Assembly: GCF_002812045.1 (NCBI RefSeq)
Contig: NZ_NPEG01000003.1
Span: 124,001-188,000, forward strand
Length of the DNA stretch: 64,000 nt
Source of the DNA: Leptospira haakeii
GTDB lineage: Bacteria > Spirochaetota > Leptospiria > Leptospirales > Leptospiraceae
Direction: 5' to 3'
The notes below the pieces were generated by a model that worked only from the letters and a program-made list of their open reading frames with translations, did not search any database and was not told where the DNA came from. The position numbers were made by a program, and so were the translations under genes. This document shows, one piece after another, positions 9,909-20,112 of the stretch. Numbering within the stretch: the stretch's first letter is position 1; each line of letters begins with the position of its first letter.

Positions 9909-10481
9909 TTAAGGAGTTTTCTCCGCGGGGAGAACATGATATACGAAGTCAATTTTAGTCTTTGTGTTTCCTTTGATCCCTTTTGCCGACCAGGTAAATT
10001 CTAAATCTGTAGGGAAAATAGAAGTTTCGTAAGGGTATTGGCCTAAACGATTTTCCTTTTTCTGTTTTTCCTTTACCATAGAACCTAGGTAATTAAAAGA
10101 ACCGATCCAATCTTCTCCGATTTCGAAACCTTCCATTTTGCCTTTTACACCTGCAAATTCGTACATGGCAAAGTAGGTCTCTTGGATCTGTTTCCTTTCT
10201 TCAGGACTCATCCTGCGATTCATTCTAAGTACAAAACCTGGAGTTTCACGAGCATGGAAATAAAGATAGTTCCCTAATTCTTCCCAGGTATTCGGCTTTT
10301 TGGCATTTGGAATATCCACTGAATATTTTTTATTCAATGGAGAAGGTTCTCTGCAGACCCCATCTCTCGTAAAATAGTCGCAAAGTTCCACATTGTTAAC
10401 GGAGAGAACAGTTGGTTCGCAGGCCGCAAATACAAGCAGAGATAATGATATAAGTTTAACGTTTTTCCAAAGAGCTAACAT
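9909..10481 (-). CDS. Putative lipoprotein of unknown function
   Basis: A 190-residue protein whose likely start is the ATG at 10481, preceded by GAGAA at good spacing and followed at once by a lipoprotein signal (MLALWKNVKL..., lipobox FAAC, Cys21). A longer frame upstream to 10604 would bury this signal and is rejected. The mature part is mixed polar; PGFVLRMNRRMSPEERKQ and an EFTWSAKG... beta-rich tail are the notable stretches. No domain is recognised. The start overlaps the end of the DUF4416 gene by 26 bp, so translation is probably coupled. It is the last gene of the run that begins with eno. Confidence 0.7.
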   Translation of the reverse strand: MLALWKNVKLISLSLLVFAACEPTVLSVNNVELCDYFTRDGVCREPSPLNKKYSVDIPNAKKPNTWEELGNYLYFHARETPGFVLRMNRRMSPEERKQIQETYFAMYEFAGVKGKMEGFEIGEDWIGSFNYLGSMVKEKQKKENRLGQYPYETSIFPTDLEFTWSAKGIKGNTKTKIDFVYHVLPAEKTP

Positions 10482-11001
10482 AAGATTCTCGTAAATTAGT
10501 AAAAAAGTATAGAACTTCAGGATGTTTGAAAAATTCCCAGGCGGAATTTTGAGGGATCCATTTTTGTCCCTGGTAAGTATATATGATTTCTGCGAATACT
10601 CCATGGAACATATAGATCCTATGCAGATCTTCTTCCAAAGATGCTAAAACCAGATTATAAGGAGTTAGGTAACCCGGAAATACTCTAATAGATTCATCTG
10701 ATTTATGCAAATGAGTTTGGAATTTGGTACATTCTTTTTGAAGACTGGGAAGTTCTTCCCTGGAAATCCTTCTTTTTAAAGAAAGTACACGAGTAAACCT
10801 TCCGATGGGAGAATCCAAGAAATTCTCAAATTGGTGGGTCCATTTAGGAAGTGGTTTGGATTCGTATAAAGTTTGAGAGAAAGAGTCTTCCGCTTTTTCT
10901 TTCAAACGATAATAGGCCTCTTCATTTTCATAGGAAACCACTAGGAAGAAGGAAGCTGGAAGAGGTTTTTTGGGTTTGGAAGATATTTGTTTGGAATTCA
11001 C
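10456..11001 (-). CDS. DUF4416 family protein
   Basis: A 181-residue cytoplasmic protein matching the DUF4416 pattern as I remember it: an N-terminal FFLVVSYENEEAYYRLKEKAE, the middle GRFTRVLSLKRRISREELPSLQ, and the C-terminal core VFPGYLTPYNLVLAS with HRIYMFHGVFAEIIYTYQ. The conserved Pro-Gly-Tyr and His-Arg-Ile-Tyr elements are in place. The usual TYPDY-like end is altered to FFKHPEVLYFF. The biochemical role of the family is not known. The start is GTG at 11001 with no strong ribosome site, 27 bp after the hydrolase gene. Confidence 0.75.
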   Translation of the reverse strand: MNSKQISSKPKKPLPASFFLVVSYENEEAYYRLKEKAEDSFSQTLYESKPLPKWTHQFENFLDSPIGRFTRVLSLKRRISREELPSLQKECTKFQTHLHKSDESIRVFPGYLTPYNLVLASLEEDLHRIYMFHGVFAEIIYTYQGQKWIPQNSAWEFFKHPEVLYFFTNLRESYVSSLEKR

Positions 11002-11028
11002 TTGTCTAAGCTGGTTTCAAGCAGCAGA

Positions 11029-12030
11029 TTATAATTTGGAATCGAAATAATCCAGCAGAATTTTAGTAAGCCAACGGCCATCCGGAAGATCAGGATTCGA
11101 ATCAGTCACAAACCCGACATGCCCTCCTTGTTTAGTCAGAATCGTTTTTAAATTAGGAAGTTTGGACCAGTTTATGGAATTCCATTCGAATAAAGGAACT
11201 ACCGGATCATCCTCGGCATGGATTAGAATTCCAGAATGAGTGATGGATTGTATATAATTGATGCAAGAGTTCTTTTTATAATATTCCATAGCACTCGGAT
11301 ATCCGAAAGAAGGAGCAGTGATCATATCATCAAAGTCGAAAAATGTTCTTACTTTCTTGGAATTTTCTAACTGCAATGGAGTCAGTTCCAAGATACCTTC
11401 TTTAATCTTCTTCTTAAAACTACTGATAAAATGATTTCTATAAAATCTTCCGGAAAGTGAATCTATAAAATCACAATTTTTTGCAAGGTCCAGAGGAGGG
11501 GAGACTGCAGAGAATGCGAGCGACTTATGGTTTCTGGATTCTCCAAAAAATTTTAAGACAAGATTTGCGGAGAGAGAAAATCCGGACACATAGATCTTTT
11601 TACTCAAGTACTCATGGATATAATCTATAACATCTTGTAAATCTTCAGACTGACCCGCGTAATACGATTTTTTAGCGAAACCTCTTCCTCTACCACAGTT
11701 TCTCAAATTCATACGAATGACTCCGTATCCTCTTTCCAGAGCAGAAGTAGCTAGAGAAACTAAATAGGAACTTTCCGAATTACCTTCCATCCCATGGATC
11801 ATAAGTATATAAGTCCCGTTGGAAGGAATTGCACTCTTACGATAGGAAGAAACAGGAGGGTTATGTTCTAACCAGAGTTTATCTTCGGATTCTCCGCTTA
11901 CAGTGAGAAGGATGTCTTCACAGTAATAAGAAGTCCTTAGAGGATTTTCAGGAGGGAAAAGAGTGCTGTAAATTGTTTGAGCGTGTTTGCCCGAAACGAA
12001 TCTTTTAGGTCGGAAATTAGAAGCTTCCAT
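11029..12030 (-). CDS. YheT/EMB8-like alpha/beta hydrolase
   Basis: A 333-residue cytoplasmic hydrolase of the YheT (COG0429) class. The oxyanion-hole region IHGMEGNSESSYL (78-90) and NLRNCGRGRGFAKKSYYAGQSEDL (108-131) follow family consensus. The nucleophile elbow is GFSLSAN with Ser152, DDPVVP supplies the acid, and GGHVGF the His. The elbow reads G-x-S-x-S rather than the common G-x-S-x-G, a modest departure. Natural substrates are unknown for the family; short acyl esters are hydrolysed by some members. It sits 3 bp after the small acidic gene within the eno-led operon. Confidence 0.88.
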   Translation of the reverse strand: MEASNFRPKRFVSGKHAQTIYSTLFPPENPLRTSYYCEDILLTVSGESEDKLWLEHNPPVSSYRKSAIPSNGTYILMIHGMEGNSESSYLVSLATSALERGYGVIRMNLRNCGRGRGFAKKSYYAGQSEDLQDVIDYIHEYLSKKIYVSGFSLSANLVLKFFGESRNHKSLAFSAVSPPLDLAKNCDFIDSLSGRFYRNHFISSFKKKIKEGILELTPLQLENSKKVRTFFDFDDMITAPSFGYPSAMEYYKKNSCINYIQSITHSGILIHAEDDPVVPLFEWNSINWSKLPNLKTILTKQGGHVGFVTDSNPDLPDGRWLTKILLDYFDSKL

Positions 12031-12033
12031 AGA

Positions 12034-12390
12034 TCAACGGATCTCGTTTTCTTTAAAAAACTCTTTCCACTCTTCTTCTTGTTCTTTTTTTAAAGGAAAT
12101 TTTCTATCTAAAAACTTTCTGAATTTTTTTAGAAATGTTTTTCCCTTTTCTCTGATCTTTGGATCGTCCGGAAACATATCTTCCAGATAAAAATTCAAGA
12201 ACTCATCCAGCTCGAAACCGCCTAGGTCAGTGATTAAAATTTTTTCAGAAGTATGTTCTGGATTCTCAAATAATAACTCGGAGAATTCCAGAAATAGAGA
12301 AGGCATTTCTTTTTCGGAAGAAGGAGCTCCTTCCTGAATTGTTTCCAGAAAGGAGCGAACGGTTTCTTCTACGGAGGGAAGTCCCGACAA
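12034..12390 (-). CDS. Small acidic protein of unknown function
   Basis: A 118-residue protein starting at TTG 12390. AAGG stands about 8 nt upstream of this codon, and the first in-frame ATG (residue 29) would remove a quarter of the protein. It is rich in Glu, Phe and Lys with no signal or membrane segment. The N-terminal half is acidic and helical (SVEETVRSFLETIQEG...), and the C-terminal end is a Lys/Glu-rich helix. No family is recognised. It lies between clpP (10 bp) and the YheT-like gene (3 bp), so it is translated with them. Confidence 0.6.
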   Translation of the reverse strand: MSGLPSVEETVRSFLETIQEGAPSSEKEMPSLFLEFSELLFENPEHTSEKILITDLGGFELDEFLNFYLEDMFPDDPKIREKGKTFLKKFRKFLDRKFPLKKEQEEEWKEFFKENEIR

Positions 12391-12400
12391 ACGAATGACC

Positions 12401-13006
12401 TTAATTGGAAGGTTTAGGGAAGTCTATTGTGGTAGCGAGTGAATCTACGATACCGTACTTGATCGCTTCATCCGCATCCATATAATAATCTCTATCCGTA
12501 TCTTCTTCCAGTTTTTCAACAGGATGACCACAAGCTTCCGCAAGTATTTGATTCAATCTTGCTCTTGTTTTTAGGATCTCTTCTGCATGAATTTGTAGAT
12601 CAGTTGCAGGAGCTACGATTTGCCCACCGATACTTGGCTGGTGGATCATCACTTTGCCGTTAGGCCAAATAGATCTTTTTCCTTTTACACCGGCAGCTAA
12701 AAGAACAGATCCCATAGAAGCCGCAAGTCCCATACATACAGTATGAACCGGGGAAGTGATCATCTTCATTGTGTCGTAGATGGTAAGTCCGGAAGTAACA
12801 ACTCCTCCGGGACTATTGATATAGAATGTAATTTCTTTTCCTGGGTCAGCCATTTCCAGATAGAGCAGTTTGCCTACGATGTCTTTTGCGGATTCATCAG
12901 TAACCGCGCCCCATAAGAAAATTTTTCTATGGTCGATGAACTTTTTGGAAATTTTGCTACCGGCTAATTCTTCGATTACTTCGGTGATTTTTTCAGTCTC
13001 AGACAT
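12401..13006 (-). CDS. clpP: ATP-dependent Clp protease proteolytic subunit
   Basis: A 201-residue serine peptidase that forms the tetradecameric ClpP barrel with ClpX or ClpA/C unfoldases. Catalytic residues are visible: Ser97 in GLAASMGS, His122 in VMIHQPS and Asp173 in EEDTDRDYY. The start is ATG 13006 because AAGGGAG precedes it at proper spacing; a longer frame to 13072 has no such site. Leptospira carries two ClpP paralogues. From remembered gene order next to eno this is probably the copy called ClpP2, but this is not proven by the sequence. No propeptide is obvious. It is the third gene of the eno run, 10 bp after the septum-initiator gene. Confidence 0.95.
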   Translation of the reverse strand: MSETEKITEVIEELAGSKISKKFIDHRKIFLWGAVTDESAKDIVGKLLYLEMADPGKEITFYINSPGGVVTSGLTIYDTMKMITSPVHTVCMGLAASMGSVLLAAGVKGKRSIWPNGKVMIHQPSIGGQIVAPATDLQIHAEEILKTRARLNQILAEACGHPVEKLEEDTDRDYYMDADEAIKYGIVDSLATTIDFPKPSN

Positions 13007-13016
13007 TCTGGCTCCC

Positions 13017-13481
13017 TTAAGCAGCGGTTCGTTCTTCCAGTTTCTTCCTCCGTAATTTCCTGAAAACTCCAATAAATACGAAAGCTACAAAGGAAACGTA
13101 AAAAAAGCGAAGTAACTGGATCGGAGGGACCGGCATATCACGGTCCGCTCTTAAAGCAATTAGACGGGAGGCAAGGACCGGACGATTCTCCGCTTTTGGT
13201 TCTGGCTCCCTAAATTTGATAATTTGTGCGTTTTCGGAGAGAAGATAATATTTTCTGGCTTCTTTCTCCAAGGCAAGCTTATCATCGCGTAGAAGTTTTT
13301 GCCTTTCTTCTAATTGTCTATTCTCATACTCCAGTCTTTCCACATCCAAACGAAGGCTGGAAAGACTGGTTTCTAGGGTGGACCTTACGACCAAACCTGA
13401 CTCTCCCAATACCGTGAAGTAAAACATTCCGGAAAGGAAGAGCAGAAGTAAAAACAGTTTGTTCGCCAGATTCATACCCAT
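13017..13481 (-). CDS. FtsB/DivIC-like septum formation initiator
   Basis: A 154-residue membrane protein: TM helix at about 8-27, then a periplasmic coiled coil (about 35-75) whose [20 protein letters not shown] recalls the FtsB/DivIC signature, then [13 protein letters not shown], matching the 'r...y.k.gE..i.f' consensus of the family. Unlike typical FtsB (about 100 residues) it has a second hydrophobic helix near the C-terminus (about 122-140) followed by a basic tail. It lies 7 bp after eno; eno-ftsB adjacency is common in bacteria and supports the call. A role in divisome assembly with FtsL/FtsQ is inferred. A second ATG at 13475 is an alternative start. Confidence 0.83.
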   Translation of the reverse strand: MGMNLANKLFLLLLFLSGMFYFTVLGESGLVVRSTLETSLSSLRLDVERLEYENRQLEERQKLLRDDKLALEKEARKYYLLSENAQIIKFREPEPKAENRPVLASRLIALRADRDMPVPPIQLLRFFYVSFVAFVFIGVFRKLRRKKLEERTAA

Positions 13482-13488
13482 AAGAAGT

Positions 13489-15597
<2,109 letters not shown>

Positions 15598-15603
15598 GAA
15601 AGA

Positions 15604-16596
15604 ATGAAAGTCCTGACCCAAATTTCAGAAATCAAGGACTTGCTCTCTGATAGAAATCCAGAAATTATCCATCTTCCTCCGGAGTTCACGGAAAAGGTGG
15701 ATGTAGATCCCTTTTATTCATATACGATCCAAAAGGAATTCAAGGTAGAAGGTAAGGCCACCTTTGAGAATAAAGAATCCGTAATTAAAGTAAGTCCAAT
15801 TCAGAATGGAAGGTCCGGATTTAGTTGGAATGGGATTCGATATGATCTGGATAGCCAGAAATGTATTAAAGGGAATCATAATATACAATTGGGAGAAGTT
15901 AAGGTAATAGAACATCCGTTAGCTTGGATGTTGGCTTTTGGAGTATACGCCGATTTTACTTTGAGTGAATCCAGTTTTCCTACTTTCGATTTTTGCGATC
16001 GTGTTTATATGGACCAAGCTAAAGGGAATTTGAAAAGATTGGAGAAAAGAAAGAAAATTTCAGTATCTTCTCCATTTGCTTTAGTTTGGGAGAAGGGTTA
16101 TTGTGTTTTGGAGCCGGAGGCCCAGGAATCAAAAGGTCTTTTGATAGATCACCAAGTGGAATACCCTGGAAGCACAGTGGGAAAGTCCAGGATAGTAGCT
16201 GAACTTACTGCCGAGAATTTTTCTTATTTCGGAGATGCAAGAACCACTGCATTTCGTAACAAAAAAGACGCAGAAAGTTTTTATCAAATAGGACTTGCCG
16301 GAGGATTAAAAGATTATCCTTTCACTTTAGAGAACGTATTACTTTTAGATGAAGATAAAATTTATAATGTTCGAGAAAAATTTAAGGATCCAAGATCAGA
16401 TTATAATTACGAATTCATCTGTCACGAGTTAATAGATATCATTTCCTGGTTACGTTTTGTAGAAGAAAAATATGAAGGTAAATTTTTCGGAAAGATGACA
16501 ACTTTTCTTTTTGATCATCACAAGCAGATAGATATTGCTCAATTTTCTTGTGATCCGGATGGATTAGAAAAATATGGGATTAGGATCGGAAATTAA
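15604..16596 (+). CDS. LpxC-like protein (divergent UDP-acyl-GlcNAc deacetylase fold)
   Basis: A 330-residue soluble protein that follows LpxC along most of its length. The N-terminal FKVEGKATFENKESVIKVSPIQNG resembles the 'GvGlHsGk.v.l...PA' opening. VIEHPLAW (101-108) carries the Glu-His pair (E103, H104), then ARTTAF (212-217), FTLENVLLLDEDKIYN (240-255), and CHELID (273-278) keeps the His-x3-Asp zinc pair (H274, D278). DHH (304-306) matches the C-terminal catalytic His. Changes are large: the 'PiMDGSa' motif is PTFDFCD, the Lys after H274 is Glu, and the Asp of the charge relay (8 residues after H274) is Trp282. The fold and zinc site seem kept, but standard deacetylation of the lipid A precursor is doubtful. 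It is coupled to a membrane-protein gene 6 bp upstream. Confidence 0.66.
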   Translation: MKVLTQISEIKDLLSDRNPEIIHLPPEFTEKVDVDPFYSYTIQKEFKVEGKATFENKESVIKVSPIQNGRSGFSWNGIRYDLDSQKCIKGNHNIQLGEVKVIEHPLAWMLAFGVYADFTLSESSFPTFDFCDRVYMDQAKGNLKRLEKRKKISVSSPFALVWEKGYCVLEPEAQESKGLLIDHQVEYPGSTVGKSRIVAELTAENFSYFGDARTTAFRNKKDAESFYQIGLAGGLKDYPFTLENVLLLDEDKIYNVREKFKDPRSDYNYEFICHELIDIISWLRFVEEKYEGKFFGKMTTFLFDHHKQIDIAQFSCDPDGLEKYGIRIGN

Positions 16597-16700
16597 TTTC
16601 GAGCAAATGATTTCCAAAAGCCTAAAACTACTTGTAATAGAAACGGTTTCGTTTTAAAAAATCAAAACAGAGTCCAAAATTTTCTCAAAAGAGGTTTCCA

Positions 16701-17081
16701 ATGCGGATCGGAATATTACCGCTCTTATTTATCCTAATGATCGCTGTAAACTGCGTAGCGTTAAACACAACCGGATTAACGAATCGTTATAAAGGAAGTG
16801 AGGCGAAGGATAAAATTGCGGATGCGGCAACCGTTGCCGCTCAATTATACGCGATTTCTACAGGTGATTTAACAGGAACTACTTATGTGAATAATATCGT
16901 TCTTCCTCCTATTTTGGCAGGAATCAAGCCTGGTGAATACTATGCAAAGGACGATGTAAATGCTTGCGTGGATGAGATCAAATTATTTGGTGCTTTGGGT
17001 CTTGCTCCCACAATAGGCGTTTTATTCGGGCAATGTTCAAACCTACAGCCTGATAATAATGTGTATGGAAATGTAAACTAG
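16701..17081 (+). CDS. Small putative lipoprotein
   Basis: A 126-residue protein with a lipoprotein signal ([10 protein letters not shown]..., VNC, Cys18). The mature part begins with [18 protein letters not shown] and contains alternating Ala/Gly-rich hydrophobic stretches ([28 protein letters not shown]) and two further Cys residues that could form a disulfide. The style fits a Leptospira-restricted family of small TRL-like lipoproteins (I recall a TIGR04452-type group), but this is not verified. AGAGG is present upstream of the ATG. It stands alone before lepA. Confidence 0.65.
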   Translation: MRIGILPLLFILMIAVNCVALNTTGLTNRYKGSEAKDKIADAATVAAQLYAISTGDLTGTTYVNNIVLPPILAGIKPGEYYAKDDVNACVDEIKLFGALGLAPTIGVLFGQCSNLQPDNNVYGNVN

Positions 17082-17188
17082 ATTTCCTTCTTATCTTATT
17101 CTCCTCGGTCCTGAAAGGGATCGGGGACAAATTTCCCTCAGTAAAAGGCTTTTCAGGGGGTCCGTCTCGCTGGACTTTGTTTTTAGCA

Positions 17189-18994
17189 ATGTCCGATCGC
17201 CAACAATTCATCCGCAATTTCTCAATTATCGCCCATATTGACCACGGTAAGTCTACTTTAGCTGACAGACTTTTGGAAATAGGCAGGATCACTGATGATC
17301 GGACAAAAAAAGATCAGATCCTGGACTCCATGGATATAGAAAGGGAGAGAGGGATCACGATCAAGGCGAACAACGCCACATTCAATTATACTGCTGCTGA
17401 CGGTAATACTTATACAATGAATCTGATCGATACTCCTGGCCACGTGGATTTTACCTACGAAGTATCCAGATCCTTAAAAGCATGCGAAGGTGTGCTTCTT
17501 ATTGTAGATGCTAGCCAAGGAGTAGAGGCCCAAACCTTAGCGAACCTATATCTTGCTATGGAGCAGGATCTCGCAATCATTCCAGTTATGAATAAGGTGG
17601 ATCTTCCCGCAGCGGATGTGGAGAAGACCAAACTTCAAATCGAAGATAGTTTAGGTTTGGATGCGGAGAATGCAGTGGCGATTTCCGCAAAAACAGGATT
17701 GAACGTCCAAGCAGTTTTGGAAGAAATTACTAGACAAATTCCTCCTCCTAAAGGAAATCCAAAAGGTCCACTTAAAGCGCTTATCTATGATTCTTATTTC
17801 GATCCATACATGGGTGTTGTGATCAAGATCAGAGTATTCGACGGAACCGTGAAAAAAGGGGACCGTATCCTTTTGATGAGTAGCCAAAAGGATTTTACAG
17901 TCAACGAAGTTGGTATCAAAGGAATCGGTTTAACTCCTACTGATTCTCTTACAGCTGGAGAAGTGGGATATATAATCGCAGGTATCAAAAAAGTTTCTGA
18001 TGCAAGAACTGGAGACACAGTTACATTATTCTCCAATCCGAGTGCAGAAGCTGTTCCTGGTTATAAAGACGCAAAGCCTATGGTGTTTGCCGGATTGTTT
18101 CCTATTATGGGGGAACAATTCGAAGAACTAGTAGATGCGATCGAAAAAATGAAACTGAACGATGCGGCTCTTGTGTATGAAAAGGAAAGTTCTGCTGCAT
18201 TAGGATTTGGATTCAGGGTAGGATATCTAGGACTTCTCCATATGGAGATCGTACAGGAAAGATTAGAGAGGGAGTTTAATCTTGACCTGATCACAACTGC
18301 GCCTTCCGTAAAATATACGATCCGAATGAAAAACGGAGAAGTTTTTGATATAGATAACCCTTCTAAATTCCCTGATCCTGTTTTTATAGAAGCTACGGAA
18401 GAACCTTATGTAAAAGCTTCTATCATTACTCCGAATGAATATGTAGGAAATATCATGTCCTTGGCGATTGATAAAAGGGGAGTCCAGTTAGACACAGTTT
18501 ATCTTTCTCAGGATAAGGTGCAGTTGACTTATGAGATCCCTCTCGCCGAGCTAATTTTCGAATTTTATGATAAACTAAAATCTCTGACCAGAGGATACGC
18601 TTCTTTGGATTATGAGCCTTGCGGATATAAGGCGTCCAGACTTGTTAAGATGGATATTTTGGTAAATGGTGAATCTGTAGATGCTCTTTCCATGATTGTC
18701 CATACTTCTAAAGCGGAATCCCGCGGTAGAGAGATCATCGAAAAACTGAAAGAGATCATTCCTCGACACCAATTTATGATCCCGATCCAAGCTGCTGTGG
18801 GCGGAAAAATCCTCGCAAGAGAAAGTATTTCTGCTCTTCGTAAAAACGTAACAGCTAAATGTTATGGTGGGGATATCACCCGTAAGAAAAAACTTTTAGA
18901 GAAGCAGAAAGAAGGAAAGAAGAGGATGAAACAGATCGGAAACGTTGAAATCCCGCAAGAGGCTTTCCTTGCAGTCTTAAAAACCGGGGATTAA
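17189..18994 (+). CDS. lepA: Elongation factor 4 (LepA), ribosomal back-translocase GTPase
   Basis: A 601-residue translational GTPase. G1 AHIDHGKST (15-23), the switch region RGITIKA, G3 DTPGHVDF and G4 NKVDLP are intact. The C-terminal LepA-specific block contains [19 protein letters not shown] and the end region [22 protein letters not shown]. The start is ATG 17189 ([16 protein letters not shown]), which fits the family; a TTG four codons upstream is less likely. The neighbouring PLP-enzyme gene begins 3 bp after its stop, indicating cotranscription. Confidence 0.97.
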   Translation: MSDRQQFIRNFSIIAHIDHGKSTLADRLLEIGRITDDRTKKDQILDSMDIERERGITIKANNATFNYTAADGNTYTMNLIDTPGHVDFTYEVSRSLKACEGVLLIVDASQGVEAQTLANLYLAMEQDLAIIPVMNKVDLPAADVEKTKLQIEDSLGLDAENAVAISAKTGLNVQAVLEEITRQIPPPKGNPKGPLKALIYDSYFDPYMGVVIKIRVFDGTVKKGDRILLMSSQKDFTVNEVGIKGIGLTPTDSLTAGEVGYIIAGIKKVSDARTGDTVTLFSNPSAEAVPGYKDAKPMVFAGLFPIMGEQFEELVDAIEKMKLNDAALVYEKESSAALGFGFRVGYLGLLHMEIVQERLEREFNLDLITTAPSVKYTIRMKNGEVFDIDNPSKFPDPVFIEATEEPYVKASIITPNEYVGNIMSLAIDKRGVQLDTVYLSQDKVQLTYEIPLAELIFEFYDKLKSLTRGYASLDYEPCGYKASRLVKMDILVNGESVDALSMIVHTSKAESRGREIIEKLKEIIPRHQFMIPIQAAVGGKILARESISALRKNVTAKCYGGDITRKKKLLEKQKEGKKRMKQIGNVEIPQEAFLAVLKTGD

Positions 18995-18997
18995 TTT

Positions 18998-19918
18998 TTG
19001 AAAGACTCCGTTTTGCGTGTCCGCAGAACAGGAGTAGATTCCGTTCTCAAAGTAAATTCTTCAGAACTATTTATCAAAAGAGAAGATCGGATCTTCTTTT
19101 CCCAAGGCACAAAGATCCGAAAGCTACAAGGGATTTATAAAAGTTTAGAATCGAAACTCCGTTCCGGTGAAATCGAAAAGATTATTCTACAAGGGAATTT
19201 GCATTCTAATGCGATCCTGGCTGGAAGTTTGTTCTTTCGGTTTGTCGAAGTGCCTACAAAAATCCTAGGATACGCCAGAGATCCAGAGTTAATTACTCCT
19301 GCTTCTATCATTTCTAAGCGATTTTCAGAGCTGGAATTGTATCCTACGAGGAGGGAGTGGGGGAATATCGTCGAAGTTACTACAAAATCTCGAAATTCGT
19401 ATGAGAATCCAAATTTTGGAGATATTTTTCTTCCGGAATTTCTATTCTGTGCGGAAGCCTTGGACGGTTTGAGATCTCTTTGGGATGAAGTAGATCCTAC
19501 ACTTTACGATCGGATCATTCTGGATGTAGGTTCCGGTCTTACTTGGATCTCTGCTCTTCTTTGGGGGAAACTTCCAGTGATTGGGATCTGCCTTGGATTA
19601 CAAAAGGGGAAGTTCATCTCCTGGATAGGAGCTCACCTGTCGTCACTTCGACAAAACCTGATCGAATTGCCTTGGGAGAATTTGATCGATCCGAATGAGA
19701 AGCTTTCAGAAAATTTTTCCTACGGTGAGAAGGGGAATTATTGGTCTGAAAAATCCAAGGAGTTTGAAAAACGTTTCGGTCTATACTTAGAACCTATATA
19801 TGCTTCTAAGTCTGTTTCTATCATAGAATGTATGATGAAGAACGGAGAACTTAAAGGTAGGAATTTATATATTTACCAAGGTGGAATTTTACAGTCCGGA
19901 ATTTCTTCGATCACCTGA
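18998..19918 (+). CDS. PLP-dependent enzyme, ACC deaminase/D-cysteine desulfhydrase family (divergent)
   Basis: A 306-residue fold-type II PLP enzyme. LFIKREDRIFFSQGTKIRKLQ (24-44) corresponds to the 'lyiKRDD...GGNKvRKLE' signature, giving Lys39 as the PLP lysine. GNLHSNA matches the substrate-binding 'qSNH' region. DVGSGLTWISALLW stands for the phosphate-binding Gly-rich loop, and LEPIYASKS and YIYQGG match the family's 'ldpvYt.Ka' and 'fiHTGG' ends. GGN is changed to QGT and the SNH His is Ala, so substrate and activity may differ from D-cysteine desulfhydrase. It starts with TTG, preceded by GGGGA, 3 bp after lepA. Confidence 0.75.
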   Translation: MKDSVLRVRRTGVDSVLKVNSSELFIKREDRIFFSQGTKIRKLQGIYKSLESKLRSGEIEKIILQGNLHSNAILAGSLFFRFVEVPTKILGYARDPELITPASIISKRFSELELYPTRREWGNIVEVTTKSRNSYENPNFGDIFLPEFLFCAEALDGLRSLWDEVDPTLYDRIILDVGSGLTWISALLWGKLPVIGICLGLQKGKFISWIGAHLSSLRQNLIELPWENLIDPNEKLSENFSYGEKGNYWSEKSKEFEKRFGLYLEPIYASKSVSIIECMMKNGELKGRNLYIYQGGILQSGISSIT

Positions 19919-20112
19919 CTTTACAAAAATAAAAAACACCTTCTGATCGATTACTTTTGGAATTTAAAGTTTTCCTTTAATAGATTATATTACGATCCTG
20001 TTTCTCTTGGTTAAATCTAATGAAATCTGTAGTTGTTGATCAAAAAAAGCTTTATTAAATTATTCTATCTTTTAATTTTCCTGGAACTGCTTTAACTATA
20101 TTGGCATTGTTT

